Notes: a model not told the origin generated them from the sequence alone. 64,000 nt of DNA from Moringa oleifera (GCA_021397835.1 JAJFZO010000034.1:6043001-6107000); one strand, 5' to 3'; shown: positions 1 through 13,036, counted from the stretch's first letter. A program made the numbers and translations.

Positions 1-350
1 ACTGCTTTTAGCAGCCGGAAGAGGAGAGATTCAGTACGTGCAACATGGATGCCACAAGGTTCATGGATTATTCCCTGCTTCTTTATCCTTGTTTCTCCTG
101 GGTATTCCTGTTTCTAAGTTATATTTTCCTTCTTTTCACTGATTGTTCTGATTAATATGAAAACTAGGAGAAAAAAAGAAGAAATTGGAGAAAGAGAAAG
201 GCATTATCATCCGGTTTGTCATTGGTCATAGGTGAGGATTTGGTTCCATTTTATCACAATGTTGGCCCAGCGGAGCATACAATTTAGCTCATATTTATTT
301 TTTTATGTTCAAAAACCTGATCGTTATGGGGGAAGGGTAGGAGGGGTTTT

Positions 351-417
<67 letters not shown>

Positions 418-2972
418 GAGGTGGCGGGGTGGGTTAAAAGGTTTGAACTTTGAATCCTTTGTGTCAGAAAATATCACAAAGGTAAGTCTTTTGGTTGACC
501 ATTATCCCATTTGAAATTTGTTAGGGCTACCAATCAATATGATATTATCAGTTGAAGTAGCTTGATTTTTGAGAGTGTTTCGTGCTCAATCTGATCTTTT
601 GTTGATCTTATGTGGTATTGAGTATTTTTAATAGAAGATAAAAGGATTTTTTTATAATTTACTATATCAGTATGATAAAAATAAATAAATTCATAACCAT
701 TAATTTAAATGAATTGCCATATGTCAGCATCTCCTCAAAAGCTCTCAGCACAGATTAGATCAAGCGAGACTCTTGATATCTATGTCTAATAATTGGTTAG
801 CTTATCTTCCCCATGTCAATAATGATGGAAGGGATAGTTAATTGGTCTGACTTAAGCCAAGAGTTTGCTTCAGAAACCTGAAGAGTTGGTCTCTTGTAAA
901 ATAGCTTCAATTGTAAGGGAGTAAGGGTCTTCATAGTTAGACCATATCATCTGCAACTTCTTTCTAAATGCTTTTCATGATCTGTTTCTTTTAATTATCT
1001 AGCGCCACATCAGGAGGCATTCTGGACCGAGCTGTTGAAGCAGAGGACAAAAAGCATGGAGATATATTGAGATTGGTAATGCTTTTGTGCTATATGTCTT
1101 CTATTTTTGGCGTTTGTATGGTGTAACCATATGTTGATATGTCTGCTTTATGCTATTTGGGCAGGATCATGTTGAGGGTTACCTTGAATTGTCTGCCAAG
1201 ACAAAGATATATTTTGCTACTGCTGTTGCTTTGTGGGATGCAGATTTTTATGTCAAAGTTGATGACGACGTCCATGTCAATATTGGTAAGTAAATATGTT
1301 TGCCACAGCATCTTCTGAATTGGATATTTGATTACAGAGTTATTTGATTCAGTATCGCTCAACTTGTCATATGTATTTACCCTACAAAATATCTTAAATT
1401 CTGTTCCTTTAAAGCCTGAAAAAGCTGTTACTATTGAATTGTCCATCGTGCTTGTTTCTGGGTGCACAAAAATATATCTTGGTAATTTTCTGCTTGTACA
1501 AAATTACTGCAGCAACACTTGGCGAAACTCTTGTTAGACACCGATCAAAACCACGGGTATATATTGGATGCATGAAATCTGGTCCCGTCCTTTCTCAAAA
1601 GTAATATGAATTTCCTTATGATTTTTCCTTTCTTCTTGAAGAATTTTCAGATGGTAACTAGAATATTAGTTCTTAACTGCAAAATTTTGTGGAACAGAGG
1701 TGTAAGATACCATGAACCTGAGTATTGGAAATTTGGCGAGGCGGGAAACAAGTACTTCCGTCATGCTACTGGGCAGCTATATGCTATTTCAAAGGATCTG
1801 GCCACGTATATATCCATAAATCAGTAAGATTTCACTTATCTTTTTGAAAGTATGTGATGAAAACTATGTATGAGCCATTCTGCCTCCTGGGTATTACCTT
1901 CTTCTCAACTTGTGTTGGTTTTGTAAATAATTATTTCAGGCATGTATTACACAAGTATGCCAATGAGGATGTTTCATTGGGATCCTGGTTTATTGGGCTT
2001 GACGTGGAGCATATTGATGATAGGAGATTATGTTGTGGCACCCCACCTGGTAAATTCCTAACTTTTCTTTGAACTTCAAAGATCTGACTGCTTGAGAGTA
2101 ATTATCTGGAAAAAAATGAAACTGAAATGTGTTGTTATTTAGTAAATATCAGCTGTGAGCAGAGCAAAATATGATAGATGTTTACTCATCAAATTTGATG
2201 CTTCTTCTTAAGAATGGTGACTTGCCACATCAGGCAGGGGGTAAGTCGCTTTCATGTCAATTCCACGCCGTGGAGAAAACAGACTCCATAACAAATTGCA
2301 GTTCACCAAACAGACCTCACAACAAATTTCATTTTACCAAACAAACCGCACACAAAAAGCTTTTCCATAGAAATAATCAATCTTAATCAATCAGATCAAT
2401 AATTTCATGGGGGGATCAATCAGATGGCCCAGTGGTCATCAAATGGTAGAAGATCAAACTGCATGCTTGTTCATAGCAGTCATAATACCATGTCATGGCT
2501 AGGTTAACCTAGCTTGCATGGTTTCCTCTTACCCAATGCATCTAGTTACATGTTGAAATTGATTTCATACATATGCCATTTGTTTAAAAGCTGCAAAGTA
2601 ACATTACTACTGGAAGTGATATTGTTTTATGGCTGGTTGATTCATTCAAGAAGACATGGACTACAAACTCTTGAGTGTAACTATGAATGTAAATCGGTAC
2701 TTGGGTGAACCAAAATTGCAAAACTGATATATGGTCTTGCTTTTTGCATGCTGTGAAAATGTGTGTGAGCTGTGAGAACAAATTTGTAATGCAAGACAAA
2801 TGAACTCTGAATTGTAACTGCAGATTGTGAATGGAAGGCACAGGCAGGCAACATCTGTGTTGCTTCATTTGATTGGACTTGCAGTGGGATCTGCAGGTCT
2901 GCTGAAAGGATAAAGGAGGTCCATAGGCGCTGTGGAGAAGGTGAGAATGCTTTGTGGAGTTCTACATTTTAA
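1..2972 (+). CDS. Beta-1,3-galactosyltransferase, GT31 family (5' partial)
   Basis: Golgi type II glycosyltransferase that adds galactose in beta-1,3 linkage to glycoprotein or arabinogalactan-type acceptors (family knowledge). Eight exons read through in phase: 1-58, 168-231, 1003-1075, 1165-1285, 1513-1600, 1698-1823, 1940-2049 and 2824-2972, all with GT-AG introns. The start codon and the N-terminal membrane anchor lie left of the window. Exon 1 carries the family block [17 protein letters not shown]. Exon 4 carries the metal-binding DxD motif as KVDDDVHVN. Exon 6 has [18 protein letters not shown] and exon 7 has [16 protein letters not shown]. The Cys-rich C-terminus ([20 protein letters not shown]...) ends at TAA 2970-2972. 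It most resembles the Arabidopsis B3GALT2/3/4 clade, but member assignment is an inference. No break is seen in the visible part. Intron 2 contains a 64-base G run. Confidence 0.93.
353..416 (+). repeat. Poly(G) tract of 64 bases in a GT31 intron
   Basis: An uninterrupted run of 64 G lies in intron 2 of the galactosyltransferase gene, flanked by further G-rich sequence (about 325-350 and 417-431). Mononucleotide G runs this long are rare in plant DNA and are prone to polymerase slippage, so the exact length is not reliable. Confidence 0.95.
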
Positions 2973-3824
2973 GAAGCCTGTCAAAATTCTTCCAAACTCT
3001 GGAGGATAATGGGCTAGAGCAGCCAAAGCTGCATTTAGGTCCCTTTTTTCTGTATTGTACAAGATTATAGGGTGAGAAAGAGAGAGGGGTTCGAGCCCTT
3101 GCTGCATGGGATTTTTCCATTTTAGTAAGGAAAATTGACCATAGTAGCGATCAGAAAAAAGAAGCAGAGGCTGTCACTACCCAACCATTCTTTTTGGCGC
3201 TTGGAGGGCCAATCTGTAAGTTACAATTCCATGGCTATCAAGCTGATAATAAATACAAATCCTTGTGGTGGCATTTTCTGCACTTCGTTTCACTAGAATT
3301 CTGAATGATCACTTTTTTGGTATGAAAATGACTATCCTCTGATTTTTTATTTTTTGTTCCTGTCCTTGTTGAGGATTAAGTGTTATCACATCAAAATTAC
3401 CGAAATGCACAGCCTATTTGGCTGAAAAATTTAACTGCCTAATAATGTCCACATACCCATTGTTCAATTTTGAACACATACCCACATGAATCTGCAAGAT
3501 TTCTCAATGTTTGGTTCATCTAAATCAGTCAAATGTCCATGCCAACTCCGCTTGAATCTTATTTCATTTGGAAAAAGGTATACTCTCGTATTTCAGTATC
3601 GAAGACTTATACTGGCCTTCAATTTGCATATTTCAGTACCATCAGATGTTGGGTTTTATCTGCCAGAAAAAGAAAACCGTTGAGAAGCACTGACTCTGCA
3701 AGATTTATTTAGCTGAGCTAAGTTCCCAGTCGACACAAATATATAATTTATAAAAATACTGGAAAACCGATACATATTGTGTTTCCTACATAATAGACAT
3801 CCCGGTAGTAGAGAAGAAAACTAC
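2973..3824. other. 3' flank of GT31 gene, no further gene seen
   Basis: This holds the presumptive 3' UTR of the galactosyltransferase gene and the space between it and a convergent minus-strand gene. A B-box-like string (GGTTCGAGCCC, near 3088) stands alone without a tRNA fold. No coding sequence is recognisable. Confidence 0.5.
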
Positions 3825-4578
3825 TTACTGCTTGAATATTGACCTCTTCTGTAAGTGTCCAAGCAGATATGGTAGACCATTTGCAGCACCAGCTCCCTTC
3901 CCTGGTGTACTACGCTTCTTGGAGCCTGATATCTTCAGGTGCATGACTCATTCTTCTTAACATAGGAAGAACAACTAAATGCCTAACTCAAAATCGAAAA
4001 CTCTCATACTAAGAAGGCTATTCAGGGAATTTTTATTTTTTAAAAAGAGCTTTGTAATGACTTGTTGTACCATATTTGTTGACGCGTAGAATCATATCTA
4101 TATTCCAATGTAAGCACCATTGCCCTATATTAAAAGCTCTGCTTATTGGTTTTTGTTTCTCTCTGCTTATAAATATACTTATAGAAAAATACTTTTGCAA
4201 TTCCAGTGGCTCTGATATCAATATATGATTTGGCACATCAAATCATATATATATCTCAATACAAAAGCCAAGATTTAATGCAGTATTCGCAACTTGAACA
4301 TATCCATATGCAGAGTAAAACTAACTCAGTAAAAACAACAGATAAGCAACCACGAGCTCGGATGAAAATTGCCATATTCAAGTGGATGTCAAACACTCTA
4401 TTCTCTACCTTGTATGGAATGAACATGGATGAGGGCTCATGAGGCTAGCGAGAATGTATAAACACTTAAGAATTGGATAAGAGGTATAACTGATCTTCTC
4501 TTCTTTCTCTTCAAGAAACTTCTGAGGTTTGAGAAGATCATCAACCTTCGTGAAAGCAACTTCTTCACAGCTGTGAAG
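3825..4578 (-). CDS. Predicted 3' exons of an unrecognised minus-strand gene
   Basis: Two exons are predicted on the minus strand. The upstream exon is about 4491-4578, after an AG acceptor, and reads LHSCEEVAFTKVDDLLKPQK, then a Glu/Lys-rich stretch ending EEKI. The last exon, 3825-3925, reads SKKRSTPGKGAGAANGLPYL, then LGHLQKRSIFKQ and stop. The GT donor at 4490 and the AG acceptor at 3926-3927 join them in one frame through a Ser codon. The C-terminus is basic and looks like real protein rather than random DNA. I do not recognise the family. Upstream exons were not found with confidence; a stretch near 5241-5420 ends at a good donor (CTCTAG|GTAATT) and could be 5' UTR or another exon. The gene would converge on the galactosyltransferase gene. 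Confidence 0.4.
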
Positions 4579-6430
4579 CTTAATAACAATACTAAAACAA
4601 AAACATAAGAAAGGAAAGAGCAGTTTCCTCTGCAGAGCTACAATGCAGTACCCAAGTAAGCATTTCATAGTTCATTTGGGACAACCAGAGAGCCTCATTC
4701 AATTAGTTCTAAATCTATATGACAATCCATATAGAGGTCTCTTGTCATTAGGAATAAAAACAAAGAAATTAGAGAAACCAATCTAGGTATGATATATAAG
4801 ATCTCCAAGTCCTTGGGTTACAATCTTTAATTTAGTGCCATTTATGCCTTTTAAGTTCTTTCCTGGGCATGTGTCCTTTTCAAACAGCAAGAATATGAAA
4901 ATCCATACTCTACTAGTCTGCAGATTAATGTATTACTCTTGGAAATATACAAACTGTACCCAAAAGGAAACAGTGAAAAAGTCCGTATTTTTTCCCATTG
5001 AAATCATAGGTACACCTTCCTAACCGAGAGGTGCAACATCATTTTCTTTCTTAGACAATGGTAAGATTAACTTGGAAAAAATGAGGGAAAATTATACATG
5101 AAAGTTTATCAAGATTTGACAGGAAAACTATATAGCAGCAACATCGTAAATGTTAATCTCTCCCCTTTCCCTTCTCTCTTTCTCTTGTGCCTTGAAAAGG
5201 AAGGAACAAGAGACCAAAATGACATTGAAAGGGAAAATAATTACCTAGAGACCATGGATGGTGTAGAAGATAGAAGGGTGAGATGTTCTAAGAGCAGCTT
5301 TACGTGATATTGGCACGGCTCAATCAAAAAGCAGGGCTCAAAACAGTCAGAGCACTGTTTTCTTATTGAACCGGACCAATATCCCGTTGAACCAATCCAT
5401 TTCAACATTCCTCCTTGTCTTACACGAATCTGCAACCAAACAAAACCAAAAACAACAACATGATAGGTAAGGAATGAAGGCAAACAAAATGAGAGAAAAA
5501 CGGTATCTTAGAATCATGAAGAGGATGGAATTTGCATAGCAGAAAAGACTGACAGAGATGTTGAATGATCTGAAGAAGGTGGGAGTGAAGAAGGAAGAGG
5601 CACTGTGTAATGGGTGCAGCCCATGTTCACTTCACAGGGAGAGACCCAAATGCCTTTAAGAGGGGTGCCCCAGAAGGCAGATATAGCGGTAGCATTGAAA
5701 AGAGGCATTTAAAACTCCAACTACCCAACGATAAAGGAAGTTGGAATATTAATTTACTCAAGCCACAAGGGTGACGAGAAAGCTCACGGAGACAAATCTG
5801 GAGCTTTTAATGGGTGCATTTATGGATGATGGGATAGGGAGAGAGGGATGTTGGTTCTGTTCAATCAGACATTTAATGTGGTGACAACCAAAAGGAAACT
5901 CTTCTGCTTGGCCTTCGGTTTTCCTAAACCCTACCTCTCACGAGGCACCTCGTAGGTTCAGTGGTATAATCATCTCCCCAACTAATGCACGTTGCTTTCC
6001 CTACATTGTTCTCTGCATGCAGTTGTTTGCAAAAGCTCTCTCTTATTACATAAACTTAAGAGAATCTTTGTATTTAAGTAACTCATCATGATAAAGTTAA
6101 CTGAATTCGCCATTTATTAAATTGTAGTACGGCTCCCAGAAGCAGCTTCCAAGGTTTGAGCACGATTTGGAAGTCTTTGTTAGGCGTTGATAAAAGAAAC
6201 TATCAAGTAATGAAACTTATAAATTATTTCTTCCACCAAGTTCATGTCTACTTAATTTTACTTAGTAGATCGTCTGATTTACATTACACCATAATTTGGC
6301 GGGAAAGTCAAAGAAAACTATTGGATTTCAAGGGTCGCTTTGTTCCTCAAGACAATGTTTCAAATCAAACTGTACTGAGTTTTCCCGTAAAAGTAATCTC
6401 CAAGCTTTGCTATTATATATAATCAAAACA
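4579..6430. other. Upstream region of the minus-strand gene; no clear CDS
   Basis: GC content is higher than in the AT-rich spacers, so this is probably unique genic or promoter sequence rather than transposon. Short minus-strand open stretches occur at 5241-5483 and 5514-5708 but show no recognisable family. A tRNA-like 5' half (A-box-like AGGTTCAGTGGTATAA, about 5953-5968) has no matching T arm. Confidence 0.35.
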
Positions 6431-7162
6431 GCAGCACCATGACCACCTTGAATTCAGTACGTGGTAATTTGATAGAATTAATAAAAAAATTTACTTATAT
6501 TTTATATTAATTATTATAAATTAATAAAATATTTTTATTAAAAAATTAACACAAATTTAAACTTTTTATCTTATAAGCAAAAATAAGTGTATGGGTTAGG
6601 GCTCGGGTCAGGTTTCCTGGGTAATTAAGAGGTGTTATTATTGCTTGTATTAGGTAAGAACTAAGAAGTGTATCATTATGGGCACACACACCCAAATCCC
6701 AACGTGAGCTTTAAAGGATGGTAAGGTAAATGTCTTGTCTCAAACCTAACCATGCATCTCGCATTAGCTGCATTGCATCCTGTAATTGGATAAAACAAAG
6801 TAAAAACGTTTATATAGGGTGACTCCGTCTTTATTGTTGGGCTTATGGCCTGTAGAATTAAATGCCAATTGCACCCACCTCTCAATATTATTTGATCTTA
6901 AATGTCAAGTCGGCTGAGAGTTTTGTAACCATAACACTCAATTGTATCTTTAAATTTGTTCAATTTTAACCCCTTGGCTTATTGTTAAGAATGTTGATCG
7001 GTCTCCACTTGTTTAGATCTCATCAAGAAAGATACTTCAATTAAGATCCTCGAAATATATATAAATGTAGGTGTGGAATCAAGAATTTTTGTTAAGATGG
7101 GTTAATTTTTTTAATGATCATAATATAAGAAGTATTATTTATCTAAATATAATTAATTATAA
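6431..7162. other. AT-rich spacer, nothing recognised
   Basis: Low-complexity AT-rich sequence with no coding block or clear repeat boundary. It adjoins the 3' side of the hAT pseudogene and may hold that element's terminal region. Confidence 0.4.
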
Positions 7163-9235
7163 TTATAATTTTTTATGAGATTTCACATTATTAAATTCAT
7201 CAATTATAGAATTCATATCTATTGAATCAATAATATCTCTTTCAATATAAATAACCATAAATTTTGCAAAAAAATCATCTTTTATCTTGTTGCGAAAAGA
7301 TTTTTCAAGAAATTTTATGACTGCAAATATTCATTCTGTTATTGCTATAAAAATTAGAAGAGTCAACACTAAATGAATCAATTTACCAATTAAAGTGTAG
7401 TCTTTTGACTATTTAATTGCGATCAAAAGTTTACGTAATTTAAAAAGAGAATTGACATTCTAAATTTCTAAAGAACTAAGTACATTAAATCTGTAATGTT
7501 CCAATTATCTTTTCAGATCTTTAATATCATTTTTGTCAAAAAAAAATTTTTAAATAATTTTTAAAAAGAGTAACGATATCATCAATATTAAATGATTTGA
7601 AGTCATCAATCGAACTCAAAACTATACTCAAAGTAAGAAGTTTGTTTTTTTGTTTGAAAATCTATTATGTAATTCTCTCAACTAAAAACCTTGTAGCATT
7701 AAAGATTTTGAAATGATAGGAACACTCAATTATGACATCATCTTTTTATTGACAAGAGCGTTTTATACTTGTCATATGATGTGTATTCATGTTAGACAAA
7801 TCAATATAATAAGTAGTACAAAATTAATATCACATTCTTAAAGAAAACATGTTATCCATCTCTTAATTTTTGAAGAAGCTTTATTACAATTAAAATTAAA
7901 TTCATAATATTTAAGATATCTTGAGATTTTAATTGCAAAGCCTGACAAAATAAATCAAAGATTCTTAATACTTTATTCATCAACAATAATAAAATACAAA
8001 TTCAAAAGATTTTAAATCATTATATGTACTTTTAGCTTCTCGACATATGTTATTATTCAATTCACTATCACTCATATTTTCAAGAAGAGTATAAACGAAA
8101 CTATATAAATCAATTAACTTATTGCAAATTGTGAACTTTATTAGCTCCTTTATCAGTCTCAAACGCTCATAAGTAATCAAATTTATAATTTCATCTTCTC
8201 GAATAAATTTTAACTCTAAATGTCTCTTGGAAGAAGCATTGATAAAGTGCAAAAAATAACTTAATTTCAAAAAAAAAAAACCACACTTCATTTACCTTTT
8301 TTATCGCTATAATTAAAGTAAGTTGAAATTGATGCGTAAAGTAAATGTACATAATAGACACATGAATAATCATCAAGAAATAAAACTTGTAAACCATTCA
8401 ATTCATGTTGCATACTACTAGTATCATTATATCCTTGTAAGTCTTCCACTAATAAATTGAATCTATTAAGGATATTACATATTTGCTTTTTAAGATTTTG
8501 GCTCTTGTGTCCTCAACACTCATAATTTCAAAGAAACATTCAAATAATAAACCATCGCAACATACCTTAAAATATATCACCTATTCTTTGATAGATTCAT
8601 CAATAGTTTCATCAATAAGAATACAAAATTTGATATCCTTAATGACATTACGAATCTTTAACCTCACCCGATTAGTAAGAATTTTCAAGAACTCTTTTTG
8701 AATCAATGATGACATATGCTTGGTATAAATGAATACTTTTTACCACCCACTCTTTTTCAACTTTAAAAACCATCAATTGCAAATTGTGTGATGCTTAAGT
8801 AGATGACTCTCAAAGCAATAACACGAAAATAATACGCTTTATTTTTTCTATTAAATATTTAAGCCATTTAGATATTTCAAATCAAGAAGCTTGAAATCAT
8901 GAGTTTGTTTTTCATCTATAATCAAAGTGTAATTAGATAGTACAGGATGATATAACCCATTTTACTATATGCCTTCCGAATACCATCACACTTTTCAATA
9001 GGATACATTCCTGTTAGAAAACAAATAATCTAAAATCACATTCATAATATTGGGTATTAATCTCATGTGATGCTTTAATATTTTCAAATTTACTTCTTTC
9101 ATCCAGAAATGAGGAACTTGAAATACCAACATGATGGAAAGAGGAAAAACTTAAACTACTTCATAAATTATCTTCTTTCTTGCCAAAGTACAAAAGCAAA
9201 GTCTTTCTTTGCTTAAATGTGTAATTGTTTGACAT
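7163..9235 (-). pseudogene. hAT-superfamily transposase pseudogene (ZMYM1/TTF-type, plant)
   Basis: On the minus strand, blocks of the plant TTF-type zinc-finger hAT transposase appear in the correct order but in shifting frames with many stops. N-terminal MSNNYTFKQRKTLLLYFGKK begins at the ATG at 9233-9235. A CDGIRKAYSKMG block lies near 8980 and the catalytic-domain block DIKFCILIDETIDES near 8600. FINASSKRHLELKFIRED lies at about 8190-8245 and the YHFKIFNA region near 7730. The C-terminal dimerisation block FMVIYIERDIIDSID, near 7230, leads to a stop at 7163-7165. An intact enzyme would cut and paste its element with 8-bp target duplications. This copy has nearly full length but cannot encode a working protein. 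The element's terminal repeats were not located. Confidence 0.85.
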
Positions 9236-10880
9236 TGTAATATATATTTATAAAATAATTTAGTCAATAATTAAATTTACAAATTAAATAATTTCTCTAC
9301 AAACTAATATTCAAACTACACAATTACAAATTAATGACATCAAATATATCTCAAACTAATTACAAATAATTTTTCTAAACATATGTTAATTAATTTTCTT
9401 AAATACTAATATTAAATTAATGATACTTTCTTCAAATTTTTTTAAACAAATCTCTATATACAAAATAAACAATATTCATCTTTCAAAAAAAAACTTTATT
9501 ATATAATCAAATCAATGATAAATAATAATTTATAATTCGTACATTTATCTATTTTGAAGTAGCAATACACTATATTACTATTAAATAAAAAATCACAAAA
9601 AATCCATAAAAAATGATTTCCTTAAAATAGGGATGAAGATAGAACTAAGAGGTTAAAGGATCATGAAACGAAGAAATATGAGAAATCAAATAAGTGGCGA
9701 GTGGCATTGAATTCGGAGAAATGATCGGAGGGAGAATTGAGAGGCCACTAGGTGTTAGTTGCATAGTGCAAACTAAAATTGCAAAAGGAAGAAGAGATGT
9801 AGAGGGGAAAGGGTGAAAAAAAAAAAAGATATTTATCCTAAAGGAAAACCGTAATTTCAATATACATATACTTTAAAAGATTTTGCCCAAGTTAGCTTTC
9901 AAGGTGTTGCACCTGTATATATGGAAGCTTAAAGTAAAATAATAAGATGAGACCTTTAAATATAATATTTTATTTAAAACCAACTTATTGTTTATTGACA
10001 TGTAGAATCATTAATTTAAGTATATATAAAAATAGTTAATTTATTTATATTATTAATCACAATTAAAAAAGATTTATTAAGTTTAATTTTAAAAAACTTT
10101 CATAACAATTAATATATATATTGTTAATAATATTATATAAATAATTCATTAAAAAATAGATTCAATAATTGAATATTCCATTGTTGAATGTGAAAATTTT
10201 GTTGTTAAAAAAATAACAACATACTAATGACAAAACAAAATTGTTACAAAAATGTTCTCTGCGAAGAAAGTTGACGATGAATTATTTTGATGCCGAAATG
10301 TTGCAACTTAAGGACGTAGCAGAAAGTTTTGCAATGACTTAACATGGAATATTCTATCCTCAAGCCTAAGTATTTTCAATTTTAAAACACACTTTATTTC
10401 AATGATAAAATATCTCATTAGTAATCAGTCATTGAAATTTTAATATAACAATTAAATAATGTTATTTAATTATTTAATTTATTAATTTAATAATTATTTT
10501 TATACTATTATGATATATTATTTATTTCACAATGAATAAATCAATAATGATTAATTAGTAAATAAAAAATAAAATTATATATAATTAAAGTTATATATAT
10601 AAAAAATTAATACATGATACTATACTATTTGAATCGTATGAAAAAAAAAAGGCGTTACTTTTATGATCAACCTCGATATTAAGTGGAGCGATTGGGCAAT
10701 ACTAGAGATGAGCGAGAAGGTGAGCCTCCAAGGAATAATGTCTTAATGCTGCAGATATGCTTATTCGTCTTAACCTTCCTTTATTAAAATCGCTTATTCA
10801 TCTTGGCCCTTATATGTTTTAAATGTTTTTCCACAACTTTCACTTTTTTCATTTTGTATCTCTTATTTAAAGCACATATC
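9236..10880. other. AT-rich spacer
   Basis: No coding region is supported. The minus-strand open stretch 9645-9860 resembles nothing I recognise and is AT-biased by chance. Part of this DNA may belong to the hAT element's 5' terminal region or the tail of the copia remnant that follows. Confidence 0.4.
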
Positions 10881-10899
10881 TATTATGGTTAAATTCTCC

Positions 10900-11640
10900 A
10901 TAGTAGTAAATTGTTCATTGTTAGGCTACTACTTAAATGGTATGCCAACCTAGAGTTAAGTCTTTGCAGTCAATGCTTCTTTTCTCTACCTATTACCTCA
11001 TAGTAGATCTTAATATACCACCATAAGAATTCGATCTTTAATATCATTGAAACTCAATTTTACCTTCCAGTAGAATAACTAACTGCTATCCTCATGGGCT
11101 CTTAATTATTTGGTAGAGATGCCAACAATATTAGGTTATGTATTTAATCATCAAAGTCAATCTCAACAGAAGATAACTGATTAACAATCATATTAAACTT
11201 GATGAGTTGCCATAGAATTATCTTTACAGATTTTCAAATGAAATAAATTTTTCATGAGAAAAACCTTATTATTCACTAAAGGTTTCACGTACATGTTTGA
11301 TAATACCTTCATTAGACTCGTAATTATTTTCTTATTCATTACATTGTGAGTAACATTCTTTAATAATATTAGTTGAATAACCCTGAGTATTGTCTATCAA
11401 GAAGACTCCAATTGCTTTCTCCTTTTAAGTTTTTAACCCAAAAATGATTTATGCAGCTTTTTCTCAAACAGATAATCCTTGATTTGCATTCTCGAGAAAG
11501 TATAATCTATACCATTAAATTTGGTGATCCCACGTTCGTTATCCATTACTTTCAATTTTAAAATTCGGAGCTCTCATACTAGTTATTGAGAATTTAAATA
11601 CTAAATGTCAAGTTGATGAGATTAAGTATCAAATTCTTAA
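10900..11640 (-). pseudogene. Ty1/copia gag remnant
   Basis: Reading the minus strand from about 11,590 down, the order of blocks matches the gag region of Tnt1-like copia elements. FSRMQIKDYLFEKKLHKSFL comes first, then NKVFLMKNLFHLKI near 11,250, NSMATH near 11,200, an MIVNQLSSVEIDFDD-like block split by stops near 11,150, and FNDIKDRILM near 11,030. Many frameshifts and stops break it. Protease, integrase, reverse transcriptase and RNase H were not found downstream (lower coordinates), so the copy is truncated. It is a dead retrotransposon fragment. Confidence 0.75.
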
Positions 11641-11963
11641 AACCCGAAAGCAATAATAATCAATGCAAGAAAAAACCAAATAATTACAAAAACACACGAC
11701 TTATAGTGGTTCACTCTCAATTGAGAGCTATATTGATTTTGTAATCATTGTAGAAAACCTTTACATTATGAAAAAAAGTTACAAGAAAGACATATTTTCT
11801 CTTTAAATATCCTTATAGCCCTCTCTTTATATAATAAAGTCAAGAGCTCTCTCAACATATGTAAAAATCCTCTCTTTATATAATAAAATTTAAGGCTAAT
11901 AATATATGTATGAAAACACAAAAATACCATTCTATGCAAATTAGTATTCACACATACTTAACA
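11633..11963 (-). repeat. Putative LTR of the copia remnant
   Basis: Immediately upstream of the gag remnant, in minus orientation, is a segment starting TGTTAAGTATGTGTGAA (11,963 downward) and running to a TTTGATAC string that resembles a decayed primer-binding site (near 11,630). Inside it are two copies of TTATTATATAAAGAGAGG, which contain TATA-like boxes. The boundaries are inferred from position and end motifs, because no second LTR was found to confirm them. Confidence 0.4.
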
Positions 11964-13036
11964 AATCATACCTTCAAGTCATTGAAATTCTATCACTAAC
12001 AATACTGATCTCATTCTTTTTCTCGCTTCTTCGATCAAATGACTATTTACCAACTCAATCACCAAAATTCTCTCTTTTCTTTTCATTTTTTCCTTAACGA
12101 AATTAAAACTATTTTTCAAAGAGTTCTTCTCTCTCTTCCCTTTTTCTTTACCAAAAAGACTCTTAAAGCTCACTCTAGGAGATCAAAACTTCTCTTCAAA
12201 ATCCAAAAAACTCCCTCCCTGCAAATTCTCTTCCTTTTTTATATGAGTTTTTTAATAAGTTATTTTACTATTTAGTTACCTAGATATGCTTTGGTGGAGG
12301 GAGATCATGTTGCAAGTAACCTCATGCTTCAAGATGAATTAGGAGGTAGATGTCACACAATATGAGGAGGTTCCATATGATCTCTCTATCTTTAAAATCA
12401 CTTTCTCTTTTTCTCTTCGATTTCTCTTTTTTATCTCCCATATAAATTATTTCTTTATATTAAAAACCTCTTTTTTTTTTTTTAAATTTGAATACCGAAA
12501 ATCTCTTGCATCGAATCATCTTTTTATTTTTAAATTCTTTCAAATGATCCCTTTATTCTCAAAATCTCTCTCGTTCCATCTTTAAAATCTTCTTTTTCTC
12601 CGAAATCATTTCATCTTTTATTTTTTTTTAAAGAAATAAGCCAAATAAAATTAAGTGTCCACACTTATATATATTGAATTAAATAATCTGCAAGAAAACT
12701 AAAATAAATGTCTACATCTTTCGATTATACTAGTTAATTTTTATCACACTTTCTAATTTTGATAATTTTTGAGAAGTGCATAAAGTTTTTATATTTTGGA
12801 AAACTTAAATTTATTTTTAATTATTTTTTTATATTATTAAATCTTTTAAGTTTGTATAATATTATTTCATCATTTTGGACCATAAATGCTAGTGTTGCAT
12901 ACTCTTAAAAAGTTATTTTCATGTTCTTTTATTAATATCTAGTGTCACATGCCAGGTTACTAGTTGTTATATTTTTGTTATTATATTTAATGAATTGAAT
13001 TAGTTTCTTTACGTTAAATTTTTATGATAGATTTTA
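11964..13036. other. Pyrimidine-rich and AT-rich spacer
   Basis: CT-rich low-complexity sequence (about 12,000-12,620) followed by AT-rich DNA. No gene or bounded repeat could be supported. Confidence 0.35.

Noticed and set aside
232..477. Poly-Gly and poly-Pro open frames across the G run
   Set aside because: Both are translations of the homopolymer inside an intron, not genes.
3088..3098. B-box-like GGTTCGAGCCC after the GT31 gene
   Set aside because: There is no A box at the right distance and no cloverleaf, and no tail repeat to support a SINE.
5947..5985. tRNA-like 5' half (GCACCTCGTAGGTTCAGTGGTA)
   Set aside because: It has an A-box-like string, but the anticodon stem and T arm with a B box do not follow. 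At most it is a tRNA fragment or a chance match.
9645..9860. 71-residue open frame on the minus strand
   Set aside because: No recognisable domain, AT-rich flanks, and no splice or promoter context.
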